Positions 21,736 through 34,588 of a stretch of 64,000 nt of DNA are shown here, piece after piece. Position 1 is the first letter of the stretch. Every line of letters starts with the position of its first letter. The stretch is from Lumbricus terrestris (taxonomy: Eukaryota; Annelida; Clitellata; Crassiclitellata; Lumbricidae): positions 2,364,084 to 2,428,083 of the forward strand of contig OX457053.1 of NCBI GenBank assembly GCA_949752735.1, given 5' to 3'. A program made the translations under genes and the position numbers. The notes below the pieces were generated by a model, which saw only the letters and a list, made by a program, of their open reading frames with translations, did no database searches and was not told where the DNA came from.

Positions 21736-22277
21736 TTATGTGATAATTATATCGTGATCGTGTTTACCCCCTGTCCGTTTAGTTCTTGTCTTGACCAGTT
21801 CTCAGTCTTATTCTTATTCTCATATTCTTATTCTCATTAAGATTAGACCTAGGGCCTATATCTGGTCCTAATCATTATAGTCCTCGTTCTGGTCTAGTAC
21901 CCGTTTATTAATTCCTATTTCTTATTAGTAGGTCTAATCTTAAAACTAGTCGTCAAGTCTTGATCCAAGTCAAGTCTGGAATATTTAGTCAAATACGTGA
22001 GATCATTAGCATTACTGCTACTATTGCCAATTATTATAAATTGGCATGAGCAACTACCTCGTTATTTTACATACCCAACAAAAACCAGAAGCAGAGAATT
22101 CATTCTGAACCAAACATTCGTTCCAAATATATCAAATACACCAATGTGCTTCCTCCCAAGCATTATTTGAAATGACCTAAACTTAAGATGTCACAACATG
22201 TAGAGACAGGACCTCAAAGCCATCTTTAAAGCAGTGAAAGCATTATTACTAAAATCAATGTCTTCGTACATTTTTAG

Positions 22278-22421
22278 TGACTGAAACTTCAACCGATGTA
22301 ACGTATTCTTTTTGGACGAATTCTCAGCCAAACGATGACAACGCAGACTGCATGTACTTCAGCGACGGTGCTCAGTATGATGGTCTGTGCTACGTGGAAA
22401 TGAATTTTATCTGTCAAAGAG
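22278..22421 (+). CDS. B1 CTLD2 exon b with QPN motif
   Basis: Acceptor 'acatttttag', donor 'agag|gtgcga'. Encodes VTYSFWTNSQPNDDNADC ... YDGLCYVEMNFICQRG. QPN replaces EPN/QPD, and the WND motif is absent, so canonical Ca2+-dependent sugar binding is doubtful. Confidence 0.85.
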
Positions 22422-22577
22422 GTGCGAATAAAGACGATGATTAGATGGCAATACAATTATAAGATAATAATTATGACAATGATATAGCCCCTATGTGCGG
22501 GTATTCATGATCTATAATAGTATCCAATATTTAATATTATTGCATCACATAAAAAGTTGTATTGTATTACATTGGAT

Positions 22578-22746
22578 CAGTGCTTAAAGTGTGGAAAAAT
22601 AAGTGGCTGGACGTCCCGTATACCTTCCCAAAAGAAGTGCCTGGGTGCCTCTTACCTACTGGCTAATAACTGGCAGGACGGCGTTCAGATTTTAAAATAA
22701 GTGCATGGACGCCGTCCATGACCGTCCAGGCATACTTTAAGCCCTG
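22578..22746. mobile_element. hAT-like MITE, CAGNGCTTAAAGTGTG family, inverted copy
   Basis: 169 bp, ends CAGTGCTTAAAGTGTGG and CTTTAAGCCCTG, perfect 8-bp TSD cattggat (22570-22577, 22747-22754). Inverted relative to 18140-18317. Confidence 0.9.
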
Positions 22747-23226
22747 CATTGGATCTTATAAGTTGTCGGTATAGTAATTCGGATGCTGGGTAGTCAATCT
22801 AGAAGTCTTTCAGGAGGGGCAAAACACTATGGCCACGATTACATTTTAAGCAATACCGGGTAGCTTAAAACTGCAAAAGCAGTAAACTAAGAGCACGTGC
22901 ATTTTTCATAGAGATTTTAAATATAAATCTTTCAGTTTCACCTTTGTGTTATTAGTATCATAAGTGCTTTCGTGAAAAGACGTTTGTTAAAACTAATGTA
23001 GAGATAATGGTTAAAATATAAGTGTCACTTTCCAGGGGTAAGTGCCCTCTTGGTCCTATGCGCTTGCATTCATGATCTATAGTATCCAATATTGCATCAC
23101 ATCACATTGCATTACATTGGATTTCATTCGTATCATTTTGTTGCTTGTTTATCACATTAAATTAGACAATAATTATTAGTCTATGTGTAATTGATTTTTG
23201 TTGTCCTCAATTAATGCTGACAGTAG

Positions 23227-23388
23227 GTATGGAGTCAACACTATCTGCACCTCCGGCGGCTTCCTCTTTGTTTAGTTCACCCCGGCCTGGATCAACTGCC
23301 ACCTCTTCAAAGGGAAATGATGTTGAAACAAACAGCTCATTCTTTCTAGATGGTGCAACAAAACCGCCTACGTTGCATTTAGCGATAG
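23227..23388 (+). CDS. B1 stalk exon
   Basis: Acceptor 'gacagtag', donor 'atag|gtgagc', 2+159+1 nt. Encodes MESTLSAPPAASSLFSSPRP ... and KPPTLHLAI: a Ser/Thr/Pro-rich, mucin-like spacer. Confidence 0.75.
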
Positions 23389-23808
23389 GTGAGCGTATCC
23401 ATATAGCCTATGTATGCGTATCCCATAACAGTATAGCACATAGCACTGTATAGCACATCGAACACCTATGAACATCTCTTGCATTAGGACGAAGGTGTTG
23501 ATTCTAAAAATTGAAAGATTAAACTATAGCCTACAGTTTTGAAACACTGAACAAAATGATGGCATCTGAAAGTTATCAACGTGCAAACATGTGTTATCGA
23601 ATATCTCCTTCTTCTACGTAGAATTATCTCTTTTTTTCTGAGGCCGTTTCTGAACAACAAGACCAGTTTAGAATAAGTAGAATTCATTTTGCGACCGTTA
23701 CAGGTCTACATCATAACATGCACGCCGATACTGTTATATACGACTACTTATTATAGTAGACTATCGTGATTCCAATATTTCTACAGCGCCCGAAAAGTCG
23801 TGGAATCC

Positions 23809-24073
23809 CAGTGGCGTAGCCAAGGGGGTTTCGGTGTTAAAACCTCATTGGCTTAGGGAAAAGCTTTTTAAAGGCTATTATTTTATTCACTTAGATTAGA
23901 AAAACGAAACAATTACTTGTTTAGCAACAGGTATGTTCTTACTTTATTCCCTTTGTTACTTTATTCCCTTTTTATTTACTGTAATACTGTTGGGTTGCAT
24001 AGTGTCATGAAGAGCATCCGGCCAGGCCATAAAACCCCAAATCCCCCATCATAAATTCCTGGCTTCGCCACTG
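23809..24073. mobile_element. hAT-like MITE, CAGTGG family, copy 2
   Basis: Ends CAGTGGCGTAGCC and GGCTTCGCCACTG. Present at the same place in B2 (54996-55412), so older than the duplication. A clear 8-bp TSD is not seen. Confidence 0.75.
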
Positions 24074-24656
24074 ATCCAATATAGCCTAATTTTTCTCAGG
24101 CGCTTACTAACCACAAAAATATGGGCCCTAAAGAGCGATGTAAATTGGTTCAAAAGGTTCAGGCAGGCAGACTGAATCGTGACGGTGGATAATAATAACG
24201 GCTATTTACACTGTCGTTCTAACGCGTCCATATCGGAACATGGGCGCGCCTTACAGAAAAAACTAGCTACGACATAGGACTTAGCAAACAGGATTCCAAA
24301 AAGAATTCAAAAGGATTTAAGCTTTGATATGAAAGAGTTCACTGAGGCGGCCAATCTGATAGGGCTTATAGTTGAAGAGACGAAAAAGGCAAGCAAGAGA
24401 AAGAGCATGACTCAGAATAGAATTCATGACAGAGTGCTTTGAGTTAGCCTACATGTATATAGAGACCTGTGGAGAAAGTACAAGCAGATTGTCTGTTAGA
24501 AGTCTTACTTTGAACTTTGCTCACGATGACGATTTTAATAATACTCTGTCACTTCTTTCATCTCATAGTATGTTCTGATTGACAGGAATACATTTCTAAA
24601 GTTTTATTTTTTCATGTGCATTGTTGATCACACGCATTGTTCTGCGTTTTGTCCAG

Positions 24657-24744
24657 GTATTGCGGCTGGAATCGGAGTGCCGGTATTGGCCAGCATCATC
24701 ATAGTCATTGTCGTTATTGCTATTCGTCGCAGGAGAGACAAAAG
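24657..24744 (+). CDS. B1 transmembrane exon
   Basis: Acceptor 'ttttgtccag', donor 'aaaag|gtaaag'. Encodes IAAGIGVPVLASIIIVIVVI followed by AIRRRRDKR: helix plus strongly basic stop-transfer. Exits phase 2. Confidence 0.85.
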
Positions 24745-25439
24745 GTAAAGTCCATTATCAATACTCAATGTCCTATTATATCTATTTTTCTATAGATATA
24801 AAAAGCGTCAGTATAGAAAGCGTCAAGCAAGTATTCTAATTAAGAACCTAAATAACGACGATACGTTGATGGTGTTATTGAGTATGATTGAATATTCATG
24901 TAGGTGCATTCAGTGATTTCTTCCTCCATTATAATCATGTTCTTTGCCTCATGCATGTTCTGTGGCTTATAATAGTGCAATTGCATAAGGGTGAAGTAAG
25001 ACACTGGTTCAATCTCGCACGTGTAATATTATGAGAAAAAGTATGTTACTGACACAGGAAATTCAAGCGGAATTGTGCCAAAGAGACGCTGCACTGAATT
25101 AGCTCTAAGTTGAATACTAATAAATAATCAATATTGCCTCTGATCATAGCAAAGCTAGCCGAAATGAAATTGAAGTTTCACGAGTTAGCATTTCAGTGAG
25201 AAAAGTCTACAGTTTAGTTTTCAAGCCGTAATTTTGATTATGTTCTGTGGTGTTTTCTTCCAAGTAGGTTGCAAGAAATCACGAAAAGTTTGAATTCCCT
25301 TGTGTAGATTTCCCTCTGATCTCCTATAGGTGTTTTAATTGAGTAGCCTATAATTAGTTAAATAAGAGAGTCAAACATACATGGCATTGTATGTTATAGC
25401 TGAACCAGTGACAGTTGCATTTGATAAATATTGTTTCAG

Positions 25440-25869
25440 GAAAGCTGGGGAACACAACACAAGAATCGAAGACGTCAATCAACCTCAAAGTACACTAACA
25501 CCTCCCACGCACGCGCGGCTAAATATAAGCACAAGAGACCAAAGTGTCAATCAACCTCAAAGTCCCATGTACCCGCCGCTAAATATAAACACAAGAGACC
25601 AAAGTGTCAATCAACCTCAAAGTCCCATGTACGCGCCGCTAAATATAAACACAAGAGACCAAAGTGTCAATCAACCTCAAAGTCCCACGTACATGCGGCT
25701 AAATACAAACACAAGAGACCAAAGTGTACATGTAAATCAACCTCAAATTCCACTAACCCCTTCCACATACACGCGGCTAAATTTAAACACAAGAGACCAA
25801 AGTGTTAATCACCATCGAAGTCCACTAACCCCTCCCAGGCCTCCCACGTACATTGACCTATGCGAATAA
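25440..25869 (+). CDS. B1 repeat-containing cytoplasmic tail
   Basis: Acceptor 'attgtttcag', 143 codons to TAA. After a short lead (KAGEHNTRIED) come five repeats of VNQPQ(S/I)...(Y/H)xxLN...TRDQS (20 or 24 aa) and a final RPPTYIDLCE. Tyr motifs: YPPL, YAPL, YMRL, YTRL, YIDL; STYTRL fits an ITIM, PPTY fits PPxY. B2 carries nine repeats. The +1 frame is also open from about 25830 to 26008 (see findings). Confidence 0.8.
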
Positions 25870-27218
25870 GTTGGACAACAACGAATATGCTAAGATAGGA
25901 AAACATTCCGATTATCTACAACCAGAGATTTCGATGAACGATTTCGGATATAAGAACAGTGACGAATTGTCGCCGTATGAGACGCAAATTCACTTATCTG
26001 ACTCTTAACGTTAAGTTAATGACGTTTGTGCGAAATTTAGGAATGATGGATGCTAAGAAGTTTCAATAATGTAATTATGTAATGTAATAATGTAATAATA
26101 TAACCAATTATCATCTGGATTACTAGCTTTATTCCCAATTATCGGACGGTTTGTGCTATTTGTAAAATATTGTGTTAAACGGTTAAATGATTAAAGAATT
26201 TAGTTATTATTTGTCAGTTATCATCATGCTACTTACTCTAGACCTAATGCAGACCTTTAAAGTGTCGAACTTGATTCTAAAAAGTTAACAAAGGTGCAAT
26301 AGTACCGGGTATCAATGAATTTGGCCGCTTTTGGATTCCTCTGTCTTGCACCACATATTATTATATTACAATTCACATTCATGTATTCGCTCGTCGCTCA
26401 TTCATTCGTTAATTCATTCGTTCATTCATGCTTAGGCCTACTTCATTTAATCACCTGTTTGTAAGATCATGAGCTTGAAGATTTGCCTCCTAGTGCAGAG
26501 TGTGCCATTTTGAGTTTCCTCATGAAATTATTTTCACATCATATAATGGTAATTGACGTCACATAATTATTATCCTACTAACTAAGCCACCATTGATTTT
26601 TTTGATCTACGAAGCGCTTTAGGAATTCGTTTCTATCTTTTAGATTTGTACTTGGCCTAACGATGATGACTACCAATCCATTCATATGTAATTATAGGTT
26701 ATAAGTTTTTTTAGTAACAAGTGAGATGTTCGGACCCCAGCACTGCGAGTGGAAATTCCAGTAGGCATAATCATGAGAGAAGAACAGCTGGAGAAACGCA
26801 GAAATGCTGACGTCGGAGATGAGTGAAACAGGAAACGGTTGAACTAAACTATAACAACAGTTCTCTGCTCAATATGTGTAAGGATATCGACAAGGTCCTT
26901 TCGACTGGAATCGAAATCCAGCGGAAAAGACGTGCAAGAAGGAGAGGTTCATGCCGATTCTAAGTTGACTCTGGAACTCACTGCTGGAGAAAACGCGGTT
27001 GGCGGTCGTTAAAGTCAATCATTTCCATACCCGCTATGTTCTGCATCAAGTAATTCCACGAATGTATATGCTCTGCAAAGGTTAAGCCATGCAAACAGCT
27101 AAGCCATGAGGCATGACCATGACACCAAACCCAGTGCTGCTATCTTTCCAATGCACCGCTTATGCACTTCTCCAGCTTAAACCAAGCAAGCAATGTTGAT
27201 GGAAAATGCATCATATAT

Positions 27219-27951
27219 CTCTCTCTCAGTTCCTTTCATTCCTTTCGGAACATCGGGCGACAAGATTTCTCCATTCTGCACGGTCGGCTGCGACATCTGC
27301 TGCCTCGCTCCAGTCGATACCCATCTCCATCAGATCCTCCCTGAACGTGCTTCTCCAGGTCTTTCTCGGGCGTCCTCTGCTCCTCTTTCCTCCTTCCGGT
27401 CTCCACGTCATCGCCTCGCTCGCCAGCCTTCGCGTCGGCATTCGAAGTATGTGTCCGGCCATTCTCCTCCGTCTAATTTCTACAATCGTTTCCATCTCCA
27501 TTGCTCCAGCCATTCTGAGGACTTCCTCGACTCCTCGTTTCTGACGCGGTCCCTCCAAGTTACACCCAGAATGGTTCTTAGACATCTCCTGTGGAAGACA
27601 TTCAGCCTCTGCGAGATCTTCTTCGTACGCTTCCATGTTTCACAAGCGTAAATTGCCGTTGGGACCACAATTGCGTTGTGCAGTTACATCTTGGTGTTTC
27701 TGCTGATTGTTTTTGACTTCCATATTGAGCCCATCTTCTGGAAGACTGACGCAGCCTTTCCGATTCTGCTCCTTGTCTCCATCTCTATATCGCCGTCTTT
27801 GAAGGTGTAGCTTCCCAGATATTGAAAGTTGTCTACGTATTCTATGGGGCACTGGTTAATCATGATTGGTGGATAATTTTTCCGACCTATCACCATTGCT
27901 TTCGTTTTTCCTGAGTTAATATATAGTCCAACTTTTTCTCCCATCTCCTAT
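27219..27951 (-). mobile_element. RTE-like LINE, 5'-truncated insertion
   Basis: Minus-strand fragments encode VGLYINSGKTKAMVIG, YVDNFQYLGSYTFKDGD, SRIGKAASVFQKM, IWKSKTIS, then after a frameshift YACETWK and the C-terminal RMAGHILRMPTRRLA ... RGRPRKTWRSTFREDL. Flanked by a 10-bp TSD catcatatat (27209-27218, 27952-27961). The B2 region near 58950 is the empty site. Inactive because truncated and frameshifted. Confidence 0.85.
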
Positions 27952-28070
27952 CATCATATATAGATGAACTCTTATAATTAGGGTTCGTTATAGTGTAGAT
28001 CAATCATAATAAGTTCTGGTCATCCATCAAATGTCGTTGTGGAAAGGTTGCATATACAGTGGCTGAAGGC

Positions 28071-28439
28071 CATAGGCGAACGGGACATTTCGGCAATGGG
28101 GGGGGGCAAAGTTTTGACCTTTGCCCGAAAAGAATACTTTACATTTTTGCGGACCGCAAGTCGCCCGACATTTTTCATCGACCAAATTTTCTGATGACCT
28201 TTTTTAGTCATTTCTAAATTTCCCAGCCCGAAATAATGATTTCCCAGCCGAAGTAACTGATGACCTTATTTTTTAGCCATTTCGTACAAGTCGTCAGAAA
28301 ATATAACTCTTTTACCCCTGTGCGCCCGAAAAAATCCTCCCATGCCTGTTTGTCCGTCCGTGCCTGTTTTGCCCGTAAAACACATTTGCCCGAAATGGGG
28401 GGCATTTGCTCGTCTGGACCCTCTCCTCCTACGCCTATG
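28071..28439. mobile_element. hAT-like MITE, CATAGGCG ends
   Basis: 369 bp with inverted ends CATAGGCG / CGCCTATG and 8-bp TSD ctgaaggc (28063-28070, 28440-28447). The paralogous site near 59058 is empty ('ggctgaaggcttta'). Inner sequence, rich in 'gcccgaaa' and 'tttttagtcatttc', resembles the 17207 family. Confidence 0.85.
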
Positions 28440-28799
28440 CTGAAGGCTTTAACAAAGAAGGATTTGCAGGACATGTAGGCCTAGGAGTCGAGCCATAGTA
28501 GGCCTAAAACAGCGCCAGAGAAGTGAAAGTAAGGTGATATTCGATTACGTCGATGTTTTTCAAGTGAAACCACCTGGGTTTTTTAACGTGCAGTTGTACA
28601 CAAAATGTGCAGTTCTACGTGGATTTATGCAGTTGTAGAAGCACTTCTGTACAGTTAAAACTAGCAAAAAATGTCATTGTCCTCCGATTGAAAGTGATTT
28701 GCCATGGAGGATGGGAAAGGAAAGAAGGGGTTGTGCAGTTCTAAAAATTCCTTTAAAACAGCCCTGGAAAGCACATTGCTTAAAGACATCCTTAACTGG

Positions 28800-29045
28800 T
28801 TATAATATGAAAGCATAGGCCTACCCGTTAGATATTTTTAGACCATGTTTTCAAATAAAGGGTGTTGCAAATAAAATCTGATTATAATAATGAAAGCGTT
28901 GGCTTATACGCGGTAGATATTTTTGGACCACGTTTTCAAATAAAGGGGTTGCAAATCAAGCCTGATTGTAATATGAAAGCGTAGGCCTACCCGGTAGATA
29001 TTTTTGGACCGTGTTTTCAAGTAAAGGGTGTTGTAAATCAAATCT
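28800..29045. repeat. Threefold tandem repeat of about 85 bp
   Basis: 'gaaagcgtaggcctacccggtagatatttttggacc...' occurs three times; the copy before gene D has only one unit, interrupted by a MITE. Confidence 0.7.
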
Positions 29046-29438
29046 AACGAACAAACAGAGCGAAATATTAATACACACAAGAACGATGTATGAGTCATAG
29101 TCACTACGACAAACATCACCAGCACTAAATTGCGCCACATAGGCCCTAGTATATAGTGTTCTCTACAAAGATACTTAACCATAAAACTGAAGAAAAAAAC
29201 TGTTGACTGACTTGAAGTCGAGAAGCGGAAACATATCAGCACAATAGGCATGAATCAGAACGTGTTCAATCGGCTATAAGCTATGTATACATTGTATAGG
29301 CCATAAAGGTCTAAACAGCAAGGGTCTTATCAAGTATATGCAGTTGTAGCCTACTTCCTGTTTATTTCTTATGCCATCATCATAGTGTATACGGCATTCG
29401 GTCTTAACTTAACATCAAACTCGCGTGTTTCAATCAAG

Positions 29439-29466
29439 ATGCGTTTGAAGGCTTGCATAATTCTTT
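29439..29466 (+). CDS. Gene C signal-peptide exon
   Basis: ATG CGT TTG AAG GCT TGC ATA ATT CTT T then GTGAGT donor, phase 1. With the next exon it forms a hydrophobic leader. The D gene has the same exon at 59841-59868. Confidence 0.75.
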
Positions 29467-30492
29467 GTGAGTAAGCTTACTTTACATTATTATAGACCTA
29501 ACTTTCTGTCATTAGTTCTTACATAACGAAAATGCTGTATCCATTTGAAGAAATAGTACTGAAATTTATATGACGTCAAGTTTTGAGGCGACGTATGGCA
29601 GTCATTTTGTGCTTGCTGAAATATTGCAATGAGCGGCGCCAAGGTATTAATAATATCGTAGGCCTACATGGCATTGTAGTCTAACTTTGTGGCAAAAATA
29701 GGCTCTGTAGTGTAAATATCGTCGCGTCATTCTGTTAAAGCTAATCATTGCCATATTCGCAATGTTATTATGCCTTAAGTAATTCTACGAATGTAGACTA
29801 TGCATGAATTGTCAGATGTTACTTTCAGTGTAAGATTCTTAAAGCAGGGAAGGTCTAGAGTCTAGACTAAGATGTGTAAGGCAGTAAGGCAGATTTGCTT
29901 CCGCATATCGGCAGCGTTTTGCAATATTCCGCATTTATAAATAAACCGCCAAATATTTCGGACCATTAAACGAGCCATTGCTGAAAGGTGCCAAATTGTT
30001 GAATTGTAGTTATTGCGTCAATACTGAAGACACAATCAACGCCACCGTCTCATATTCCCTTTTGTAAGGGAGATGTCTGTTATATAAGAGTCGAATCTTC
30101 AAGTGGAAGAGATTGGACCGAAGCACAAAAGGCATGCCGGAGCTATAGCTCAACGCTACCAATTGTTGATGATTCGACGCATCAAATAAGTTTCGAAGCA
30201 GCTGCCCGTTGTCTTACCACTGAAGAGGAACGGAAATTAGGGATATGGATCGGTGCCAAAGCGTCCTACAGCAATCCTAACAACTGGACTTGGTTGAACG
30301 GAAGCAATTATACCGGGACAGGTAGCCTAATTAATTAGACAACGAATAACTTAGGATCATTTTGTCATATTCACAGCAATTAGCAGTGGTAACCTGTAGC
30401 TTGCAATAATTATTAGCTTTTCTTCTCCATCATCATCATCCTCTTGCTCCTCCTCCTCCTCCTCCTCCTCCTCCTCCTCCTCCTCCTCCTCC

Positions 30493-30587
<95 letters not shown>

Positions 30588-33500
30588 TTTCGTAGTTTAA
30601 CTTTCTTAGTGGAATTCTGCCAAAACATGTCGTCTTGAACTCATCTCCGGGCTGTGTATAACCATATAGCAGGTGCGAATCCTTTTCACTATCCTGGTCG
30701 TCGTGTGTTTTTGTTGTCCAAATGGTCATTTTCAGGACCTCGACAAGCGGTTAGTTATTGCAGCTCAGTAGTGCTAAAGAAAATGTGAGTTATGTTTCCA
30801 GCATTCCCGACGATGCACACATAGTGAATAGACTGGTGCTCCTAAATTTGCTGAGAATTTATTATTTTTAAGCTTGCATAAAAAGTTTGAGCAGTATTAA
30901 GCTTTCAAATAGTAATACAATTATGGGAAAGCTTCTGCTGTTAACTACCGGTAATAAAGATGTTGTCAGGAGCAGTTGGTCCAATAGTTGAAATTGAATA
31001 TTGTTTCCTGAAAACAGCATATGGTTACCAGAGACCATAATTATCGTCGAGACCGAACAAAATTATTTTAAGAGCTCAGGATGAAGAGGTAGCAGGTCGT
31101 CGTGTGGCTAGTTGCAATACATTTTAGGCTATTCCGGAAAATTTCTTCGACCAACCGTCATTTTATCTGTTGAAATCTACAGAGAATTCGAATTCAGCAA
31201 CGAATATTCCTAGAAAGGTCACTCGATCAAAATACATGTACCAGCGTAAGATCAGCGTCATGCATTTTAACGCATCGATGTTTTTAATCTTGTAACGACC
31301 AGAAGCTACATTTGCAGGAATCAGGAATCGGTAAGGCAGTAATTTCAACTGCAGCTTGTGCTACGGAGCTACCACATCATACCAGTGGGTCTGTGCTGTA
31401 ATAAGATAGGCTATAAACTTTGATTAACTATGTATTTAGAAACTGTGCTTACTCATTTCGAGGCTTTGAGCGCCAGAGCGGCCTAACCCTCAGAGAGGGT
31501 TATGAAACACTGAACGCCTCATTTTATGGTTGACATAGGCCTAATTGTTAAACATTTAGAGGTGCAGTCACAAGAAGGCTACGGCAAGGTTTACGCCTTT
31601 TTGCAAGACACGTCATCTGGAGAAAGCCTACGTGCGCAAGCATCATATCCCACAGAAAGCTTTTACTACATCTGCCATTATCCTCCTCGAGCAGGTAGGC
31701 TGACAAGTTAACTTTCGGATATATTGCTATAGTATAGCGTGTTATACATGTAGATCTAATTAAATAAAATTGGTACCATCACTACATTCAGCCTTTACCG
31801 TCCCAACATTTCTTCACCCTTCCGTCACCTAAAATCTGCAACTCGCTGTAGAGTGCAGACTACAACCACAGCTTTTCCTCCTCTTTGTAGAAAAACTCGA
31901 CATTTCTGAACCGTCCAAAGAACTCGTCAAAACATCACTTCTTTCTGTCTTTCCATTTATAACGCCATTAACTAAAAAACTGAAAGCTGCGTTTTTCAAT
32001 AGTCCAGTCCTCATTTCTCCTCTTCCCCTCATCTACACCCGTTTGAAATCCAAACCCCAACTCACTGTCTGTCTGGATCTCAACGAGGAAAGGATTTCTC
32101 CACGCCTGTCGATTACGTTTTAATTGGCAACAAGCTGTTTCCTGCGACTTCGCTTTTGTGGGTGCTGTATAAATCATGATAATTATTACGATTAAGAAGG
32201 GAGTTAAACATATGTAAGCATCACAAAACATCGACTCAATCTCCGACTCCCTAGAAGGCATCAGTAAAGATGTATAGTAGCTTCAGCGCGCATGTAACCT
32301 TTAGTTCGGTGGAAAGCTTTGGCCACCTATCGTCGATGTTAGCTTATGCCAATGCCAATACCAATGACACCTGCTTAACACTGGAGACCTGCTGCACCTG
32401 CCCGATGCCGTAGCCTATACCTTTTGCGTAAAGTCATCGATTTTCTGTTTTGTTACTGGTCTTGAATTTAGGACATAGGTTTAATGGACATTTTGTTTGG
32501 TATTGGGGCCTATAAAGATGTTGCTACATTAAAATTAATGGTCTAAAGACCCATCAACTGCCTGCAGTAAGTTGAATTAGGTCTATTTGGGTGAGTATGT
32601 ACTCACGATAATCGGCGAACACATGCTGCTGAATGCAATCTTGACTGAACAAGTTTGTGATTGTATGCAATATTTTTAAAATTTTCTTTATTAATATTTT
32701 GTGTTCAGATTTGTGCAAAAACGGCATCGGATTGACTGTCGAAAACGGATGCTTCGTATTATCCGACAAACGTATGTCCTGGTTCAGCGCCAGAAACGCA
32801 TGTCTTACCAATGATGGCGATTTGGCTTCATTCAAGAACATATCTCTTCTTGAAGGAAGAATTGGAACTGATGCAGTTTGGGTTGGACTACGAAGCAGCC
32901 AGTGGAATTGGCAACGTGCAGGCACTGCAGGTGGGCATGTCATTCATTTCATAACTTCAAGGAAATAGGTATATAATTATTTGCAGAATGATAGAAACTA
33001 TGGAGGTAATTCACATACACCGATGTCTCGCATGGACTATTACGGTAGGGCTGGAGAAAGTACGTAAGTAAGTATTTTTCTATTAACCAATTGGTGTAGG
33101 CCTACATGCATTAAATTAACACGACTGAATGTATAGCCTATAAATTTAACAACCAATTGGTAATCGCACTTTAGTGTAGGCCTAGGCCTACATGCATCAA
33201 ATTAACACGATTGAATGCATAGCCTATAAAATTTAACAATAAATGTTTTGAACATTAGGCTGACCATTAAGGGTTGTGCAGTCAATTATTGCATGTGACG
33301 GAGGGGTAGTAGGTGAAATTGGTTGGAGTTAGGCCTAGTAGCAGTAACCCTAGATGAAGAGTTTGGCCCAGCCGTCCAGGTTTGTCAGTATCCTTTGCCA
33401 CCATTGGGCTCTGCATATGGGATTATCATCCTACCCCTTTGCGGGGACTCACTTCTTTGGATCGTTATCTACATCTCTATCTCTGTCTATCTCTGTCTGT

Positions 33501-34501
33501 CTCTCTGTCTGTCTCTCTCTTTCTCTTTCTGTCTCTCTCTGTCTCTCGCTTTCTCTCTCTCTGTCTCTCTCACTGTGTCTCTCTCTGTCTGTCACACGCA
33601 CTCTGTGTGTGTCTATGTCTGTGTCTGTCTCTCTCTCTCTCTATTCTTAAAACCTATTTCTTCTCTCGGATTCTCGCACTAGGAGTGCTACTGAATGGTC
33701 ATGACTGTAAACGGCTCTCTCGAAATTACTAAATACATTACATATTATATTCCAGTAACTGATTCGTCATCCGATGTTACCTTTACACTGTGGAATTCTG
33801 GTCAACCAGACGACAACGCTCCCACCTGCATCAGCACAGACGAAGACGAAAAGTTTCCGAATTGGAGAGATTACAGCTGTAGTCAATCGCTTCCATTCAT
33901 ATGCCAATGTAAGTACATTTTATTATCAGTAAAATTCCAAATTAACGTTTGTCGACTGAAAAATTAGATTTAGGCCTAAGTGACGTCAAACTTAAAAATA
34001 CTCCCCCTGCAGACATCCCTGTGATCATTTCGTCTTGATATAATCAAATCCGATAATATTCATTCATATTCATTACAGAGATTTTTATAGCGCCTCTTCA
34101 AGGTTACTACTCAGGAGCGCTCTCGACCAAACCTCGGTTGAAAAGTATTGTTATAAGGCTGGATTAATAATATTGCACTTGCTTATCAAAAGATTGGACT
34201 TATTGAAATTCTGAGATATAATATCTCATAATTTCAATGAGTCAATTTTTCGCAGCACTTACTTGCCAATTTTAAGTTGTGAGATATTAATGTGACCATG
34301 AGGTATTTCAAGCGTGGTGTTACTGCAGAGGTTGATAGCGTGGTGGACTTAGGATTGATTGAACTAAAGTCGCCGAGCAAGAATTGTCATCTTTGACGTC
34401 TGTTATTTATACAGCTTGGGCTTATTGAGCAATCACAGAACATCTGAGGACCCATAACATTATCTCGACAGCGAGCAACTGAATTATCCAACACAATACA
34501 C

Positions 34502-34588
<87 letters not shown>

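Larger units (their letters stand above)
19035..25869 (+). pseudogene. Gene B1: two-CTLD receptor, frameshifted in CTLD1
   Basis: Exon model: 19035-19068, 19461-19777, 20766-20891, 21349-21567, 22278-22421, 23227-23388, 24657-24744, 25440-25869. Same exon phases as B2, and same lengths except for the shorter tail and exon 2, which is 317 nt here against 312 nt in B2. The 5 extra bases form a TAGCCTA at 19621-19627, which shifts the frame and leads to a stop at 19751-19753, so a full-length product cannot be made from this model. All other exons are open and splice sites intact, so inactivation looks recent; an internal start (see 21056-21179) could still give a CTLD2-TM-tail protein. Confidence 0.8.
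13035..28900. repeat. Segmental duplication, copy 1 (paired with about 37535-59220)
   Basis: From 'tcacatcaccgtctgtcttt' onward the sequence aligns nearly collinearly with 37.5-59.2 kb, covering the A-type tail exon, the intergenic region and the whole B gene. Differences are mostly insertions confined to one copy. Segments at about 14262-15003 and 15260-15600 occur only in copy 1. Confidence 0.85.
25870..29438. other. Intergenic region between B1 and C
   Basis: Contains a copy-specific LINE (27219-27951), a copy-specific MITE (28071-28439) and a threefold tandem repeat (28800-29045). A candidate polyadenylation signal ATTAAA lies near 26190. No exon recognised. Confidence 0.6.

Noticed and set aside
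23801..24081. 8-bp TSD around the MITE at 23809-24073
   Set aside because: Flanks tggaatcc and atccaata do not match; the element is called on its termini and family similarity only.
25431..25808. KYKHKRPKCQSTSKSH repeat frame in the B1 tail
   Set aside because: Alternative-frame reading of the tail minisatellite; repeats of a unit divisible by three stay open in any frame, and the phase does not match the TM exon donor.
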